In this document: positions 23,901 through 33,899 of the stretch, in pieces
How the letters are laid out: every line of letters starts with the position of its first letter
Position numbering within the stretch: the first letter of the stretch is position 1
Source: Volvox africanus
Lineage: Eukaryota; Chlorophyta; Chlorophyceae; Chlamydomonadales; Volvocaceae
Assembly (NCBI GenBank): GCA_030268105.1
Contig: BSDZ01000017.1
Span: 3,452,001 to 3,516,000, forward strand
Reading direction: 5' to 3'
Length of the DNA stretch: 64,000 bases
The notes under the pieces: generated by a model
The model's database searches: none
The model's input: only the letters and a program-made list of their open reading frames with translations
Told to the model about the DNA's origin: nothing
Translations under genes and position numbers: made by a program

Positions 23901-26900
23901 GGATAGGGCAGAGACTTCTCGTGCCTGTATGTGAATGAAAGCACTACAAACAAGGCCACGAAGGCCAGGAAAAATAATGACAAGGTCAGCAGGAGATAAC
24001 GGCAACGTGATAAAACCTTATGCCCGTGTGTACATCTCTGCTAACAAAGAATTGCCATTTGTGCGCGCGATATCAACTCATGTGGTAAGCTGTAACTGAG
24101 ACAGTCGCCAGGCCAACTCATATATATCAACTCAGGCTGACGAAGGGCCAAGAAAGCCGTGAAAGTCAAGAATGCCGTGAAAGCCAAGAATACCGTGAAC
24201 GCATGATTCAAACTACCCTGGCGCCGAAATGCAAAGTCACGCACACAATTGCACAGCGGTCGACAAAGCCAGATGTCTGATATATCTGAGCCCTCGTTCA
24301 AGCAGGCCCACATCCGGGCTTGTGGGAAGGCCACCGGCTTCAATCGAAGCGCAACACAGATGTTCACGGCCCTCCTGTCCTCGGCCATCACCCTCTTAAA
24401 GATTGGAAACACCGTCCAGGCACCCAACTTACGCGCCAATACGATACTGCAGCATGCGACTGTGGTACACTGGGGGCATATCGTAGACCTGTGGGCAAAA
24501 CCCCATATCCCGTAGCACACCTTAACAACGGGAGGTGCATGTGCGCATGCCGAGAACGGGCGTACGATGTACTGCTCTGCCGTATTGCGCTGTGCAGGGA
24601 AAGGGGGTGCAGTACGCACCGTTGCGGCCCCAATGCTTCAGTTCTTCGCAAGGGCGTGCGATTGGTAAGCCATGCTATGGCTGGCTAACCATCACGCTTC
24701 AGATAATTATGGTTACCAACATACATGTGATATGATGCGATATGATATGATCTAATATGATCTAATATGATATGATGTATATAGATACAGTGTAGAACCT
24801 GATCACACTCACATAAATAAGGGGCCTGGGGTAGACGCGCACCGGGGGTGCAGGCAACGAGGCAGGCGGGACTACCACCGTCTTTTGAAGCCAGGGTCGA
24901 TCGAGGTATCCTGCAGCCAAGGCAGAGGCAGAGGAAGCAGCAACCCTCAACCCTGTACGTATGCCCTGGCGCTGCAAAACATAAACACTTTAGTACGACT
25001 ATCTACGAGAGGGGCCAGGCCTCTGTCACAAGCAAGATCTCTTACGAATGGATTGAGCTGTGCGCGGCTGGCGCTGGCGCACCTCCACCCAACGGTCAGT
25101 CACCTTCATCAATCTCCATCCCCGCGTACTTCCGACTACAGTCGCTGCCATACCAACCAGGATGGCACCTTCAGGCATCCAGTGTTCATGGAAGGCCGTG
25201 GTCAATGTCGAGGGGTTAGGGAGCATCCTCAAATGACCGGTCAACAACGTGTGAAATGCTCATCATGTTTTCTGTGCATCCTTAAAATTAGCCGCCGCCG
25301 CAAGCAAAGAACATATCTATGCTAGGTTGAATGAAATAGTGCATTACGTTTTCTACCTACCCAGCTAAAAGCGTATCTTGGCCTGCCTACTGAAACAATC
25401 CTTTTCGATTGGGTGAACAATAACAAAAGCAACGCAGTTGACACGACACACTGCGTTGTGCAAGTTGTACGTGTTGTGCCGTCACATAGTGCTCATATCT
25501 ACCCCAATGTAGGGGTATGCATTCCTGCTAAAGCCTACTGAGCAGTAAGCAGCAAGGACACTTTATGGGAGCCATGGTAATAACTTCCCCCCGCATCGAA
25601 CCTGCAGAATCCCATGTAGCAGTCACCATGCCCAGTACATTGGTTTACACAGAAGGGCTCGTATTGCCTCGACCCATCACATGGCCAGCCGTTGCCATCC
25701 TGCAATGAATAATAGTGCGCAGCGAGCCACTTGACTCATCGTGCCTTTCCATGTAGGTATACATGTATACAATACGTGTGGGGTAATATTGCCTGCCGCG
25801 TTCGGGGCGAACATACCTTGCTTTAAGCTATAATAAACTAATTACGCAAAGTAAGTGAAATCAAGGTATGGATGACATACTTGCATGCCGGAACACGGCA
25901 CCAGATGTGCCTCTGGAAATCTCAAACGAAGGAGCATGGTTGACGATTGCAGAAGACATACGCGGGAGCATCTATCATGACAAATGCATGAAGCATGTCA
26001 TCGCTTCTAAGAGTGTATCAATACCAGTTGGTGTCGGGGTTAGGGGGAACTAAAGCAAGCCCATGCCTTACCCAAGCACATCCACATCTGCACAGCATCC
26101 ATGGCAGTGATTCGCCTCGGGGCAGCTCGATCTCGGTGGTGCATACATATCCGTAACAACGCATAGGGACAAGGAACACTCGACGCTAGGTTTTGACCAG
26201 AGCGCAAGTCGAAGAAGCAAGAGGCAGGGGACGTCCTGCTGCATTCGCACCCCCTAACGACTCCCTCGATATAGCATTAGCAAATTAGCCCCCAGGTTTA
26301 CGCATCTCAATGCGCTTTCTTCGTTCATCGTCCCGCTTACCATGCTTCGTTCAATCAGCAAGTTCTGTAGCCGCTAGACCAGACGATATTTCCTCCCTCC
26401 CGATTCCGTCTGTGCCCTCACAGGTCCTAGGGAGAACAGCCTAAGATAGAGAATGCGCACGGAGGACGCCCTAGCCAATCGGTGGGCACATTGGCAACCA
26501 CCAAGCTCGCTGCAACCACCAACAGAACGGACTCCGACATCACAGGAGCTACATTCTGCAACCGGGTGTGTTATCTATGGCAGCAAAGGTTGCGTGCAAC
26601 GTGATGGACGGAACAAAACAAGGTCGCTGGGGAAAGTGCCCAATAGTGCGTGGGTAAAAGGGGATGTTAGGACACATTGATCTGTAGGCAGGGTAGACGC
26701 ACGCAGCATCCCGCATCATGCCCGGGTGATGCCAGTGAGTTCTTCCCCGCAGACCCAGGAACATCTTACTTCAAATCCGAATCCTGAGAGTTGCACCAGC
26801 CGTTGGGGCCATAAATATCCTCATATTTGATGTATGGACGCCCCCAGTCTAGCACGACGCCGTCTTTATCCTGCGATGTAGCACGCAGCGCCCAATTGCC

Positions 26901-29577
26901 AACGCCATGCTTGAGGACTGTAGATCGCCAGATGAGTCAAGAGGCAGGGCACAGTCCTCGATACCATACCCCGCAGCACACGACTCTCAGCAATACCATA
27001 CCTCCACAGCATATGAACCGATGGGGTACACAGCGCCTGAATCTTCAAATACATGGACCCGGGCCGAATGTACGTACGAGCCATCAGTAACCCACATTTT
27101 GTACCGGCCGTAACCAGCCCCAAGCACATGCCTGTTTGTCGTAGATCGGGGTTGGAAATCCATTTTGGAAATTTACTTTTCTAAAAGCCGTGCGTGCATA
27201 TCCCATGCAACGCCTATCCCTTTCCTCCGCTCTTGCGTAACTCACATGGCCAATCATGCATGAATCCGTCATGGGTCGACCCCATTGCAGCGGCGGCGAC
27301 CAAGGGGGGGCGTCAGGCGGTGCCGGAATCTGCAGGCAAATATTATAAGGGACATACATGCATTTCAAAGAAAACAGCGAGCGGGTTGTGAGGTCCCGGT
27401 TGATGCTGCATGCGGGCAACCTATGACTAACAATACGCTGGCCATTAACTGCAGGCGGCAGCGTAGGTTGTCTTCGTCCTGGAATGCAAGTAGTGGGTAA
27501 GAACCCCTAAGAACCCCTATCTGCCGCTATCTGCTGTACGTGCGCTGACCTTGAGCAACACCACCGTGCTTTAATGACTTAATCAACCAACATGCACCCT
27601 CCCTCACCGGCTCAGCTCCCCAAGAATCAACCTCCGCCCAACGCACCACAACCGAACAACGCACACGCGGCGAGCTGGCCTTACGTGGCGGAATGTGCTG
27701 TTATATCCGCAAATGCATAAGGCGATGTCGTCCGCACAATACCCTAGCATGTGAGGGTTCAGCAAGTGAAAAGCTCAAAACAAATAATTCCAAGCCAGGG
27801 TGGACATGATGATGTCTAGGTCCGCACTTATGAGCATTCTATGTTTTGACGCTTCCGTGGACATTACTACATGAGTCGTGTGACACTGCCGTCCTCATGC
27901 AACGTCCATCAAGCAAGCGACCTGGTAGTCATGCTCACCATAGCACCTGCTTGCTTGCCAACCTGGCTCCCGCGGATTCAAGTCGTGCTTATCAGGGCCT
28001 ATATGGCCCTGATGATGAAGCAAGTACAACGATGAGTAGCACATCGTTTTGAGCACAGCACAGCAGGGGGCGCATGAACACAGGGTCAGCAGATGGACCC
28101 AGTAAACACTCCAAACGATGACCCCTGGCCTCTCTGGCACAAAAGTAGGTTTCTATACCCCACATACAATACATGAGCCCGGCAAGGTGAAGAATACCCA
28201 TAAACCTTTAAATGCCTGCTACAACCCAGTGTTGCGGGCATACAGGGAAGGCTATGCAACCCCTCAGTTCCCCCTTTTTAGCATACGCCAGGCTACGGCC
28301 GGCGTACTACTACTATAACTACTAATATTAGCACTATTACTATAATTACTACTACTACTACTACTACTACTGTTACTTTCATTATTATTATTTTCAGCAT
28401 GCCTGCTACAACCCTTTAAGAGTAATAACTTGACACAACACAGGGGTTTTTGAGGCCTGCACTGCGTCTTTTCAATCGGAAGAGCCATAGCAGCCTTCAA
28501 TCTTAACTTAGCAGCAGGTGCTGCCCGCGTACCCACCACGGCAGGACTGCTGAATTCATGGGGATGCCGGAAACGATTGGTACACGGCCGCTTGAGATCC
28601 TGCCCGCAGTCTGTACCTCCGCGACCTGCATCATAATGAGGAGTGGATCCTTTGATGTAACTAACAAAGCAGTCGGTCAAATGCGACCCGATGATCTGAA
28701 CCAGGATGACTGCGTTTGCTTGCTACGTTTGCTTCTTGCTTACCTGCAGGGCATTCGCACATGCCCGAATCGTAGTTGCAGTTACCCCACCCTGAACATT
28801 GATTTGGACACTCCTTGGAGCCCCGTGGTGCGGGTCGGGGGATCAGGGACACTTGCCGCCGATACTGTCCGCACCAGGTGCCACGTGCCACAGCGCACCG
28901 CCACCGGAGGCCCTCCATATCTGCGAGAGTTATGGCAATCGTATCTTATTAGCATCTGACTTACTATCTGAACAAAAAGATAAGTTCCAAACACAACCAC
29001 ACAATCACCACAGCTTTAAGTTCAGAGCTGCCCGCCGCCAGCCGAAAGGAGCTTACAGTATTTAAATGAAACTTAAACCGAGTTTAACTTAATCATGAGC
29101 TGAAGTACGGCAAACAATACCTCGACGGTGACCTTCTGTCTGACTGCTCTCGAGCATCAAATCTGCACGATAGGGAAGGGGCTTGACGGGAAGGCAAGAC
29201 GATCGGTGCGTAGTTGTACCCCAATACCGCATACCTGACGGTATCCGACTTGCAAGATATACCTTTTCCGGTATCACATATTGTATGGAAGGTACTTTGA
29301 AACCAAACTGCAGCTGCCGACGCCCGCCCTACACCCAAGCTTGGACGATCGACTCAAATATGACTTTTACGTTCACATGGCCGATACTTACCGCGGTTTT
29401 ACCAAGCACGCCAGCTTCTGAGTTGACGTAAATGAGCGTATAGAAACACAAAACCAACAAAATTCGAAACATAAAGTTGAATGCTCTGAACTTTTGCGTC
29501 CGAAGGCGATATGAGCTTAGGTTATTCTGGACGTTGGAATTTGTGTACTTCCTAAGATCAGTAGAATGTAATGTCAC
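14986..29577 (-). CDS. Exostosin-like (GT47) glycosyltransferase with EGF-like domains, 21 exons
   Basis: The spliced frame is 787 codons plus stop. Exons: 29392-29577, 28744-28864, 28537-28625, 27939-28008, 27685-27743, 27246-27329, 26770-26870, 26072-26087, 25602-25699, 25104-25168, 24813-24952, 24433-24488, 23752-23862, 23058-23167, 22462-22571, 17758-17874, 17182-17283, 16718-16878, 15970-16088, 15476-15704, 14986-15205. All phases fit. Domains: signal sequence or anchor (an alternative Met at 29472 gives a cleaner signal peptide), EGF 1 ([20 protein letters not shown]), a Cys-rich middle, EGF 2 ([21 protein letters not shown]), then the GT47 fold from about residue 344: [48 protein letters not shown], and the nucleotide-sugar segment [19 protein letters not shown] near residue 640. 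It is expected in the Golgi, building cell-wall or extracellular-matrix glycans. The exact donor and acceptor are unknown. Intron 15 (17875-22461) contains a LINE. Confidence 0.9.
16418..16525. repeat. Minisatellite of about 10-12-bp units in exostosin intron 18
   Basis: It consists of about nine degenerate copies of a unit resembling ACCAATGCATAC. The array is framed by an inverted repeat: CTAGCACCCTAG at about 16383-16394 and CTAGGGTGCTAG at about 16543-16554. It lies wholly inside the intron 16089-16717. The symmetric ends suggest a small non-autonomous element with internal tandem amplification. Confidence 0.7.
18454..19881 (+). pseudogene. LINE reverse transcriptase
   Basis: This open stretch carries the non-LTR RT order: [14 protein letters not shown], then [49 protein letters not shown] and the catalytic FADDAEV box (about 19187-19207). 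The family normally carries an apurinic endonuclease upstream, and none is present. Reading continues in another frame after about 19880 ([16 protein letters not shown] and onwards), so a frameshift splits the original ORF2. Transcription would be antisense to the host gene. Confidence 0.87.
20594..20784 (-). pseudogene. rpoB: Bacterial rpoB fragment captured inside the LINE
   Basis: The minus strand encodes about 60 residues that read as bacterial RNA polymerase beta subunit: [18 protein letters not shown], then [20 protein letters not shown] and MDVA.GQVV, in the order and spacing found in proteobacterial RpoB just upstream of its SLIPFLEHDD segment. The pattern looks most like beta- or gammaproteobacteria. 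One Tyr of the usual QYMDV is Asp here. LINE coding sequence stops just before (NFTVRRL, to about 20600 on the plus strand) and resumes just after ([10 protein letters not shown] from about 20790), so the fragment interrupts the element. Chloroplast rpoB is more diverged here, and algal mitochondria lack the gene. Confidence 0.8.
20785..21720 (+). pseudogene. LINE ORF2 C-terminal part with zinc-knuckle motif
   Basis: This frame resumes LINE coding after the rpoB scrap and is open to the stop at 21718-21720. It contains a Cys/His cluster [13 protein letters not shown] followed by [12 protein letters not shown], the nucleic-acid-binding knuckle found at the C-terminus of L1-like ORF2 proteins. 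Pieces of the segment between RT and knuckle can be read at 19880-20590 in at least two frames with stops, so the element is dead. Confidence 0.75.
24150..24204. repeat. Short tandem repeat in exostosin intron 12 (also 6150-6204)
   Basis: About three units of 15-18 bp related to AAGAATGCCGTGAAAGCC are present in both duplication copies. They lie inside the intron between exons 13 and 12 and have no coding role that I can see. Confidence 0.6.
26072..26087 (-). other. 16-nt microexon of the exostosin-like gene
   Basis: The exon is flanked by an acceptor ending GTGCAG and a donor GTAAGG. It takes the frame from phase 2 (end of exon 7) to phase 0 (start of exon 9) and encodes KCGCAW at the place where relatives carry a K-C-x-C pair. 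Without it exons 7 and 9 are out of phase. The same 16 bases with the same flanks occur at 8059-8074 in copy A. Confidence 0.65.
28300..28392. repeat. TAC/ACT trinucleotide microsatellite, length differs between copies
   Basis: A run of CTACTACTA-type trinucleotides lies in exostosin intron 3. The corresponding run in copy A (about 10256-10300) is much shorter, and B also has an extra short segment at 28283-28306. It produces spurious poly-Leu and poly-Ser open frames. Confidence 0.8.
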
Positions 29578-30819
29578 ACCCGCCCTTCCCCTTTCGGTGA
29601 ACGCGACCCTGGACCGAACACGAGTACACTTCTCGTAACTGCATGAGCGCAGCTATGCATTGTTTGTTTATGATCTTTAAAAGTTTGATGAGTTACTGAT
29701 CTAGTTTACGACAACGACAACCATCCAGGAGCTGGGGTATACAAGGTGGCGATGGCATGCCCAAGGTGCGGCAAGGCGTACTGTATTTATGAAAACAACG
29801 AATGGCTAAAATGTTACACTTCAAACTACTAACGTTATCAATCCGTCCTGATTGAATTCTCCCGGGTGAAACCTGCCCCGGGTGGATATAGGGCCCCAGG
29901 ATTAGCAACCGACTTTCATAGTATGCCTATTTGACTCTTACTAAAATCGCATCCGATTTTTAGTTTTCCACGTCGATAATATAACACATAACTGTATAGA
30001 TGCAATGGACAAGTCTGTAAGCTTAAAATATTAAAGAACATAGCATCCCGAGGCTGGTTTTCTTGTAGCCGTAGCCTCGTTTTGTGATGTCAAGGAAAGG
30101 CCGGCCCACGACTACTATAAAATCTCAATCGACAACAAAGAGGAGGTGAAGTGTAACAGGCCGAACCTGTAACGTATGTTCAGCGGTGTAGGCCGACGGC
30201 TTACGGTTAAGTAAGCCTCCGAAATTAAAAGATGCAGCCAGCGGGGCCGGCATAGTGAGCACACGTGATGCAAATAGACGATAATAACTTACAGCTCCTT
30301 GCACAGTGGCTGTGGAGCTTCTGTTACCGCGGGGGCTTCTTGGCGTGCCTTGAATGAAAGCGTTTGTCGCACGAGGGATCCCTTTGAGAAGCAACAACCT
30401 CAGTCACTCCAAGTGCTTGTACGCACGTAGGCAGGCGGATTGCTGGTCGCGACAAGATAGTAGCGCGTCTCAAGGGGATATGGTCCTTGACGGGAGGGCG
30501 TGTTGCATATTTCTGCGCCTTCATATATTTGGGTAGAATCCGTGAAGTACATGCATGTATTCGCCTCGATCGATGAAAGACACTTGTCTGAGGTCCTTGC
30601 GACATGGCGCAGTCACATTAGGAGTCGCCTGGCGTAGGAAGCGAGGTTATCGTGGTTCTAGGAAAGCGGCGTGTAGGGGATCCCTAACAAGAGCTTTGAG
30701 AAGATGACGCCCTTCATGAATGGCGCTGTTGGCGAAACGTTCACTGTCCTAGGTGGAAATGCTTGGTGGAAGCGGCCCTAAATGGTTAAGTCCCGATGTC
30801 TAAGGAAGTCAGCATGAAG

Positions 30820-31925
30820 AAAGGGCAGACGGAAAAACCTAACCAGGACAGGGAAACCAGTGTACAGAGCAAAGTTGGTGTTGCTGATGTTGTGGCTGAT
30901 TGAATCTGTGGTGGCGCTTCGACTTGAACTTTGTCCGAAGGCAGTGCCACACTCGGCTGGCTCGTGCGAACAGCATAAGCCCTGTGTACCATATAACCAA
31001 AGCTCTTTCTCGCCATTGTTACATTGGGACTGTGACGGCGCTGTGCAGGGCAGGAATGCTGACCCACAAGCGCATACGGTGCTACGCAACCCGAAAGTAT
31101 GCAATGCACCTGGGTACGCTAGTTCATTGGGCATGGGTCCTCTCCTGCTTCACCGCAGGGCTAAGCAGTGCGTTGTACGGCACACGTATGATGGGCAGTG
31201 CCATGAGGAAAGTATCACCTGCTACGTTAGGCAATGCCGATTCCGAGGGAGAGCATGTTCGATACCGCACAAGGGGAGATGGAATAGGGCAACACCCTGC
31301 AGCATCATTCGTTGGCATAAACACTCGACACACTCTGCCCATCAATACTCGACACACTCTGCCCACCAAAGTCCTGACCTACAAAACCAACATTGCAGCG
31401 AAATAATCCTCCACCCTGCCCTGCTCAAAGATATTCCGTCGCAGCGGAGGTGAACAGATAATGCACTCGCTCCAAATAAACAAGCAAGCTTTGCCCGACG
31501 TGCCCCGGTCCATATACTGTAAGGGCGTGACTCACAACGACGTTTCGCCTGTTGCGTCCCGGCCCTCACACTCTTGAATATAGGATGTACAACTATTATG
31601 CTGCACCGCCATTCGTGAAACTTCGCTGCATAGGGTTGACGGCCCCGTAAGCAGAATGCCACACACCCTGGCCCAAAACCAGTAGCAGGGATCCGAAGAA
31701 TGCATGAACCAATATCAATTGCTATACATGGCAACGCCCTGTGGACCTGCCTAGACAACCCTCCAAAATTAAAGCGCACTATTCTGGTCGGTTGATGAGC
31801 ACATAATCAGCTTTCGTAATTTCGAAACGCACGACAATGGTACGGCTTGCGCTACTCTCGGTCTTTCTCCCGAATTAGGCACGCTCAGTCTCCAACCGTA
31901 CAACGCACTGAAGCCACCGCGCCTA
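30820..31925. other. Spacer between duplication copy B and the bHLH gene
   Basis: The part next to 31925 should be 3' untranslated region of the minus-strand bHLH gene. A direct repeat of about 22 bp containing ACTCGACACACTCTGCCCA occurs twice at 31321-31368. Open frames of up to about 197 codons overlap each other in different frames, lack family signatures and look like chance. Confidence 0.5.
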
Positions 31926-33303
31926 TCAAGCTGCTGGAGGGCGTAGCAAGGAGTCCTGTGTGCTGTCCGTCATCTGAGGCTGCAACCAGTACATGCTTTG
32001 ATACGGCATCATTCCCTGGACCGTGCTCAACACAACTGGTTTACTCGGGCCCGGACCCCCGGCTGGCCCAGTGACATTGAACGTCACTCCGGCAGTCGTA
32101 CCGACAGGCCCCAATGCTGTACCACCTCCAGGCAAGGAGACCTGGGCCACCAGGGCACCAGGCGCCTGTGGTATCAATGCTCCCGGTGCCTGAGTCATCA
32201 TGCTACCCTGCCCCAGTTGCTGCTGCTGATTCTGCATGGCTGGGAGAGACGGCGTTGACGTAGGTGGCATACCCGCCCGGTTAACCAAGTGGTTGCTGGC
32301 CGAAGTGACCATGGCCCCTGGCATTTGTAGGTGCGCGTGGCTCACTGCCGCACCTGAAGTAATGGGACGTGGGTAAAGAGATCGGACGAGTGGGACCGTG
32401 ATCATGCTACCGAAAGGGTCTGGAATAGACGCACCTGTCATAACTGGGCCAGCCATCATGCCTGCAGGAGCACCAACCAGCAGAGCCTGACCAGCTGGCA
32501 TCATCTGTCCCTGCCCCATTGCGCTCATCATCAAGCTTTGTTGGTAGAGCTGTTGGCCACGTTCCCGCTCCAGAGAAGACACACGCTCCTGCCCCAGAGA
32601 AATGCAACTTATTTTCTGAACGCAATGCAGGGAAGCCTGAAACCCGCATTGGGAAGCACGAGAACGCACCTCTAGGAACTTGTTCAGTTGCCGGAGCTGA
32701 TGGTTTTCGACAGTAATTTGCTGCACATACTTAATTGCGTCCGTCAAAATGGTGCTCTTATCCGTTTTTGGCTCGTTGCCTGGGTCCACAAGCCGTGCCA
32801 AATCGAGGAAGCTGCAAGGACGGAATGACATCATTTAAATATGTTGCAAAGTTGGCCGGGATTGTGCCCATTGCTTACCGTTCATTGAGCTTTTCACGTC
32901 TCGCTTTTTCGCGACAAGCCTTCTTGGTAGCTGCGGCAGACATTTCCCCACCTTTCGCTCGCTTGCCAGTAGACTTCTCCCCTTTGCAACCTTCATCCTC
33001 TTCATCAGATTCAGAGTATGCAGCTTCATCAATGTGTCGCTTCATTCCTTGAGTGGCCATTGTCAGTGGCCCCGGTTGCGGGACTGCATTGATTGCCACA
33101 CACGTTTGACATGCAGGCTGACTCTGCGCCTCAGCAATTTGGCAGACAGCTTCCAATGTCACTGTATCCAAAGTCTCTGACCCAAAAACAAGGTCGTCTG
33201 TCAAGAACTCCAAGAAACTTGAGTTTATGACATCGTCAGCTTTCCCGCCACGCCCAGCTTGTTCCTGTTTAGCGATTTGCCCAAGTTGAGAAGAAACATC
33301 CAT
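31926..33303 (-). CDS. Group IVc-type bHLH transcription factor (ILR3/bHLH105-like)
   Basis: Exons 32879-33303, 32670-32811 and 31926-32588 give 409 aa. Splice phases fit, and the second intron (81 nt, GTGCGT...CAG) is a multiple of three, so retention would add 27 residues. The basic region reads KKACREKARREKLNER, with the A-C-R-E-K form shared by plant group IVc instead of the classical His-Glu-Arg start. It continues into FLDLARLVDPGNEPKTDKST and a leucine-rich helix. An acidic patch (SESDEEDEG) lies before the bHLH. The C-terminal half is rich in Met, Gln, Pro and Ala, as in an activation region. The protein ends DSTQDSLLRPPAA, strikingly like the C-terminal TSQD..LRPPVA motif of plant ILR3. 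Plant IVc factors activate iron-deficiency genes and are BRUTUS targets. The transfer of that role to this alga is inference. Confidence 0.88.
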
Positions 33304-33899
33304 CCGCCGCGATTTGGTGCTAAACTACAGGGGAGTCGCTTCTAAACAAAGGTGGTTAACCTTTCCCCACATCTAAGATGGTTGTAAAAAAAGATAGATG
33401 GTGCACCAATGAACCGGAATTGCAAGAGGCAATAGAGGCCGCTGCACATACACATGGTGATCTGGTGGCAGTCTATAATGCCGTACTATTGGAAGGATGA
33501 GTGTCTTAAGGGAACTTAGGGAACGTGTGATCGGTGAGCATTTTCCCTCAACTAATTTCAGAAGCATATACTGATGTCATTATCGATATGTCCTTGTCGC
33601 TAACGATGACGCACGCTTTTTGTAGGGCGACAGGACGACGGGCGAAGACATTGCCTTACATTCTGCTCAGTATCATCCCACGCGGATATTAGGGATGTGT
33701 AATATTATGGCCTTGCATTGTGTCCCGAAACCATAAGGGAGGGTTCCTCGCTATGTACAATTCCACGCCCTCTAGGACAGAAGATAAGCATATGCCAATG
33801 TATAATAACGCAAAGAGACCCACGTCATTGCCGGTGAACAACGAATCACAATCCCGCCGTAGTCACAAATTTTGCCCCCATGTTGACGGGGCCCCAAGT
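33304..33899. other. Spacer: IFT46 3' region and bHLH promoter
   Basis: Both neighbours are on the minus strand, so this 596-bp gap should contain the 3' untranslated region of IFT46 and the promoter of the bHLH gene. Minus-strand TGTAA (plus-strand TTACA) at 33656-33660 is a candidate polyadenylation signal about 240 nt after the IFT46 stop. No coding region is seen. Confidence 0.5.
33656..33660 (-). promoter_or_regulatory. Candidate polyadenylation signal TGTAA of IFT46
   Basis: TGTAA is the usual polyadenylation word in chlorophycean algae. This copy on the minus strand is 240 nt downstream of the IFT46 stop codon. The pentamer is short, so chance occurrence is possible. Confidence 0.4.

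Larger units (their letters stand above)
23015..30819. repeat. Segmental duplication, copy B
   Basis: The block is colinear with 5229-13269. It carries exons 1-14 of the complete exostosin-like gene plus its 5' flank. It lacks the AT-rich insertion of copy A, having a short alternative (about 29862-29885) there, and holds an extra ~200 bp at 23909-24112 in intron 12. Because the downstream exons 15-21 are attached to this copy, it is the probable parent locus. Confidence 0.93.

Noticed and set aside
24249..24515. Plus-strand 88-codon frame in the duplicated region
   Set aside because: It overlaps exostosin exon 12 on the opposite strand and is disrupted in copy A. No family was recognised.
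30860..31453. Overlapping 197- and 168-codon plus-strand frames after duplication copy B
   Set aside because: They overlap in different frames, lack motifs and splice support, and lie in the presumed 3' flank of the bHLH gene.
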